Program-made: the position numbers and the translations under genes
Assembly: GCF_900109355.1 (NCBI RefSeq)
Contig: NZ_FOBF01000004.1
Location: forward strand, 1 to 64,000
DNA from: Nonomuraea pusilla
Lineage (GTDB): Bacteria; Actinomycetota; Actinomycetes; Streptosporangiales; Streptosporangiaceae
Reading direction: 5' to 3'
Length of the DNA stretch: 64,000 bases
Notes under the pieces: generated by a model
Told to the model about the DNA's origin: nothing
Seen by the model: only the letters and a program-made list of their open reading frames with translations
Database searches by the model: none
Part shown: positions 61,460 through 64,000 of the stretch, in pieces
Numbering within the stretch: position 1 is the stretch's first letter
Layout: each line of letters begins with the position of its first letter

Positions 61460-62839
61460 CTACGACAGCAGCTTCTCCACCCCGGCGATGCCGAAGTAGG
61501 CGAGGAAGACCGCCGACACCACCCACAGCAGCCAGGGGATCTCGGCGAACCTCCCCCTCGCCGCCTTGATCAGCGTGTAGACGATCACCCCGGCGCCCAC
61601 GCCGTTCGTGATCGAGTACGTGAACGGCATCAGCGCGATCGTGAGGAATGCCGGCACCGCGAGCTCCATGTTCTCCCACGGCACGTTCCTGCACTGCGTC
61701 ATCATCAGCGCGCCGACCAGCACGAGCGCCGGGGCGGCCGCCGCGGCGGGCACCACGGCCGCGATGGGCGTGAACAGCAGCGTGGCTCCCAGCAGCACGC
61801 CCGTGGCGATGCTGGCCAGCCCGGTCCTCGCGCCCTCGCCCACGCCCGCCGCCGACTCCACGAACACCGTGCTCGCCGACGCGCTCACCGAGCCCCCGAT
61901 CACGCCGGCCACGCCGTCCACCGTCAGGATGCGGCCCAGCCGCGGCACCCTGCCCTGCTCGTCCACCAGCCCGGCCTCGTCGCTCACGCCGATGATCGTG
62001 CCCATGGCGTCGAAGAACCCGGACAGGACCAGCGTGAACAGCACCACGGTCGCCGTCAGCGCGCCCGCCCTGACGAAACCGCCGAACACGTCGAACCGTC
62101 CGACCAGCCCGAAGTCCGGCGCCGAGATCAGCGACGCCGGCACGCGCGGCACGACGACGCCCCACGCGGCGGGGTCGATCCTGGCGACCGCGTTCACGGC
62201 CACGGCCAGCACGGTCGTCACGGCGATGCTGAGCAGGATGGCGGCGGGCGTTCTGCGCACGTACAGGACGATCATGAGGAGCAGGCCGAAGCAGAACACC
62301 GCGACGGGCCACCCGGTGAGGTGGCCGGTCGCGCCGAGCTGCACGGGCGTGCCGGTGCCGCGCGCCACGAACCCGGCGTCCACCAGGCCGATGAGCGCGA
62401 TGAACAGCCCGATGCCCACGCTGATGGCGTGCTTGAGCGCGAGCGGGATCGCGTTCATGATGAGCGCGCGCAGGCCGGTGACCGCCAGGATGATGATCAC
62501 AAGCCCTTCGAGCACGACCAGGCCCATGGCCTCGGCCCACGTCATGTACGGCGCGGCCTGGTAGGCCACCACCGCGTTCAGCCCGAGGCCCGCGGCCAGG
62601 CCGAAGGGCGCGTTGCCGACGAACGCCATGAGCAGCGTGGAGACGGCCGCCGCCAGCGCCGTGGAGGTGGTGAGCTGCGCGATCGAGAGCTTGGCGCCCG
62701 TGACGTCGCGCGCCCCTGCGAGGATGATCGGGTTCAGCAGGATGATGTAGGCCATCGCCATGAAGGTGGTGACGCCGCCACGCACCTCGCGGCCCACGGT
62801 GGTGCCCCGCCCGGTGAGCTCGAAGAACCTGTCGAGCAC
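61460..62839 (-). CDS. NCS2 purine permease (AzgA-type guanine/hypoxanthine), 459 aa
   Basis: About 12-14 membrane segments. Family motifs: REVRGGVTTFMAMAYIILLN, FGLAAGLGLNAVVAYQAAPY, GFFDAMGTIIGVSDEAGLVD, VGGSVSASASTVFVESAAGV (as VIGGSVSASASTVFVESAAG) and YSITNGVGAGVIVYTLIK. It imports purine bases with protons. The GTG at 62,839 has a GGGGGGA ribosome site that can pair with upstream C6. Near a xanthine dehydrogenase gene, consistent with purine use. Confidence 0.92.
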   Translation of the reverse strand: MLDRFFELTGRGTTVGREVRGGVTTFMAMAYIILLNPIILAGARDVTGAKLSIAQLTTSTALAAAVSTLLMAFVGNAPFGLAAGLGLNAVVAYQAAPYMTWAEAMGLVVLEGLVIIILAVTGLRALIMNAIPLALKHAISVGIGLFIALIGLVDAGFVARGTGTPVQLGATGHLTGWPVAVFCFGLLLMIVLYVRRTPAAILLSIAVTTVLAVAVNAVARIDPAAWGVVVPRVPASLISAPDFGLVGRFDVFGGFVRAGALTATVVLFTLVLSGFFDAMGTIIGVSDEAGLVDEQGRVPRLGRILTVDGVAGVIGGSVSASASTVFVESAAGVGEGARTGLASIATGVLLGATLLFTPIAAVVPAAAAAPALVLVGALMMTQCRNVPWENMELAVPAFLTIALMPFTYSITNGVGAGVIVYTLIKAARGRFAEIPWLLWVVSAVFLAYFGIAGVEKLLS

Positions 62840-62845
62840 GCTCGT

Positions 62846-62865
62846 CCCCCCTCGCCGTCGGGGGG
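62846..62865 (-). promoter_or_regulatory. Hairpin covering the permease ribosome binding site
   Basis: C6 at 62,846-62,851 and G6 at 62,860-62,865 on the plus strand form a 6-bp GC stem with an 8-nt loop. On the transcript the downstream arm is the G6 Shine-Dalgarno of the permease. Occlusion could lower translation. The stem is short, and G-rich sites are common here. Confidence 0.4.
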
Positions 62866-62897
62866 AACGATCACTGCCTACCCGGCGGGGCCGAGGG

Positions 62898-63131
62898 TCA
62901 TGCCTTCTCGTGCCGCCCGTGGCCGACCAGGGCGACGAACTCCTCCAGTGCGACACGGCCGTCGCCGTCGCGGTCCGCGGACTGGATGAACGCCTCGATC
63001 TCGCTCTCCGACGCGCCCTCACCGCCGAGCGCCTGGTTGGCCTGCCGGATCTCGTCCGCGGTCAGCAGGCCGTCGCCGTCGGTGTCGAAACGCTTGAACT
63101 CGGCCTCGGCGGCTTCACGCGCGCTAGCCAT
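62898..63131 (-). CDS. Two-EF-hand calcium-binding protein, 77 aa
   Basis: Two canonical loops: DTDGDGLLTADE and DRDGDGRVALEE, each with acidic residues at positions 1, 3, 5 and 12, separated by a helix pair. A small calmodulin-like protein of the calerythrin/CabD type of actinomycetes, a calcium buffer or sensor. The ATG at 63,131 overlaps the end of the dehydrogenase gene by 8 bp. Confidence 0.92.
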   Translation of the reverse strand: MASAREAAEAEFKRFDTDGDGLLTADEIRQANQALGGEGASESEIEAFIQSADRDGDGRVALEEFVALVGHGRHEKA

Positions 63132-64000
63132 CAGATACCTCCCCGTGATTGGACAAGGCGATATCTTCCGGCCTGATCGGAACACGCGTCAACCGGAGCC
63201 CGGTCGCCGCCCGCACCGCCGCCGCGATGGCCGGCGTGGACGACAGCGTCGGCGGCTCACCCGCCCCCCGCAGCCCGTACGGCGCCGCCGGGTCGGGGAA
63301 CTCCAGGATCTTCAGCCGCATGGGCGGCATGTCGAGGACCGTGGGGATGAGGTAGTCGGTGAACGACGGGTTCAGCACCCGGCCGTCGCGCACCCGGATC
63401 TCCTCCATCAGCGCCAGGCCCAGCCCCTGCGCCGACCCGCCGTGGATCTGCCCCTCCAGCGCCTGCGGGTTGAGCGCCCGGCCGACGTCCTGCACGGCCG
63501 CCAGCTCCACCACCTTGACCAGGCCCAGCTCGACGTCCACGTCCACGACCGCCCGGTGCACGCACAGCGCGAGCTGCACGTGGCTGTCGCCCTGCCCGGT
63601 GCGGGGGTCGAGCGGGTACGTCGGCCGGTGCCTGAACACCCGCGTCTCCTCGATCGGCCCGGACCGCTCCAGCGCCTCCCGCGGCGGCAGCCCCTCGAAA
63701 CGGGCCCGCACCGCCTCGCAGGCCAGCTTCACCGCGCCGCCCGTCACGTACGACTGGCGGGACGCCGACGACGAGCCCGCGGACCCCACGGACGTGTCCG
63801 CGGTGGCCACCGTCACGTCCGCGATGCCGAGCTCGGTCCGCGCGATCTGGGCCTGGAGCGTCACCAGGCCCTGACCCACCTCGGCCGCCGCCGTGCGCAC
63901 CGTGACGTGCGGCTCCCCGCCCACCAGCTCGGCCCGCACCACGGCCGTGGAGTAGTCGTCGAAGCCCTCGGAGAAGCAGATGTTCTTGATGCCGACGCCG
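63124..64000 (-). CDS. Xanthine dehydrogenase molybdopterin-binding subunit, C-terminal part (cut by window edge)
   Basis: The open frame continues past base 64,000. Visible motifs of the molybdenum hydroxylase large subunit: AAAEVGQGLVTLQAQIARTE, ATADTSVGSAGSSSASRQSY, VDVELGLVKVVELAAVQDVG, LEGQIHGGSAQGLGLALMEE and YGLRGAGEPPTLSSTPAIAA, the last containing the catalytic Glu (GAGE). It hydroxylates purines such as hypoxanthine and xanthine; the purine permease nearby supports this rather than an aldehyde or CO substrate. The upstream partner subunits would lie right of the window. Confidence 0.9.
   Translation of the reverse strand, partial: GVGIKNICFSEGFDDYSTAVVRAELVGGEPHVTVRTAAAEVGQGLVTLQAQIARTELGIADVTVATADTSVGSAGSSSASRQSYVTGGAVKLACEAVRARFEGLPPREALERSGPIEETRVFRHRPTYPLDPRTGQGDSHVQLALCVHRAVVDVDVELGLVKVVELAAVQDVGRALNPQALEGQIHGGSAQGLGLALMEEIRVRDGRVLNPSFTDYLIPTVLDMPPMRLKILEFPDPAAPYGLRGAGEPPTLSSTPAIAAAVRAATGLRLTRVPIRPEDIALSNHGEVSDG

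Overview
The window is 64 kb of high-GC actinomycete DNA. Codon use with a strong third-position G/C bias, GTG starts, tightly overlapping operons, DUF397/XRE pairs, IdeR-type iron boxes and an Excalibur protein point to a filamentous actinobacterium. Streptosporangiales (Nonomuraea-like) is my best guess, but that is inference from gene content only.

Left part (1-16,915) is accessory DNA stacked on a tRNA(CAU) gene at 16,842-16,915. A 47-nt copy of the tRNA 3' part lies at 1,444-1,490 (attL) and again inside the tRNA gene at 16,839-16,885 (attR); the copies differ at one base and bound a 15.4-kb island. A second decayed tyrosine integrase ends just outside attL, which suggests a second, older element in tandem. 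The island carries phage defence: two very large PD-(D/E)XK nuclease-STAND NTPase proteins resembling AVAST (Avs) immune sensors, transcribed divergently (1,854-6,101 minus; 7,116-11,291 plus); a frameshifted nuclease-like gene directly upstream of the first; and a single-chain restriction-modification enzyme (11,423-14,731). A complete 1,249-bp IS with 35-nt terminal repeats has destroyed the island integrase. The paired, homologous but diverged STAND nucleases are the most interesting system in the window.

17-33 kb is chromosomal: a histidine phosphatase, a LysR regulator, small conserved proteins, a DUF1445 hydro-lyase, a four-gene WXG-type cluster facing a second SecY, a two-component system, an F420-type oxidoreductase, a phosphotriesterase homologue, membrane and secreted proteins, a GroES-like protein, an EEP phosphatase, an M20 peptidase and a TetR regulator. 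33.9-37.9 kb is a ferric-siderophore ABC uptake locus around two iron boxes. 37.9-44 kb holds an XPB-like helicase-associated protein, an anti-sigma-type ATPase, an XRE/DUF397 pair with a likely operator, a phosphatase and a Gfo/Idh/MocA oxidoreductase.

44-47.8 kb is a cobalamin riboswitch followed by btuFCD and cbiZ: corrinoid uptake and cobinamide remodelling as one operon. 48-52 kb couples an apparently inactive trypsin-fold protein to a membrane Ser/Thr kinase, followed by a response regulator. 52-64 kb has a DUF6421-SDR-threonine aldolase operon, a carotenoid-desaturase-like oxidoreductase, a DUF305/DUF3105 divergent pair, alanine dehydrogenase, an Excalibur protein, a purine permease, an EF-hand protein and the C-terminal part of a xanthine dehydrogenase subunit cut by the window edge. 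The permease and dehydrogenase suggest purine catabolism.
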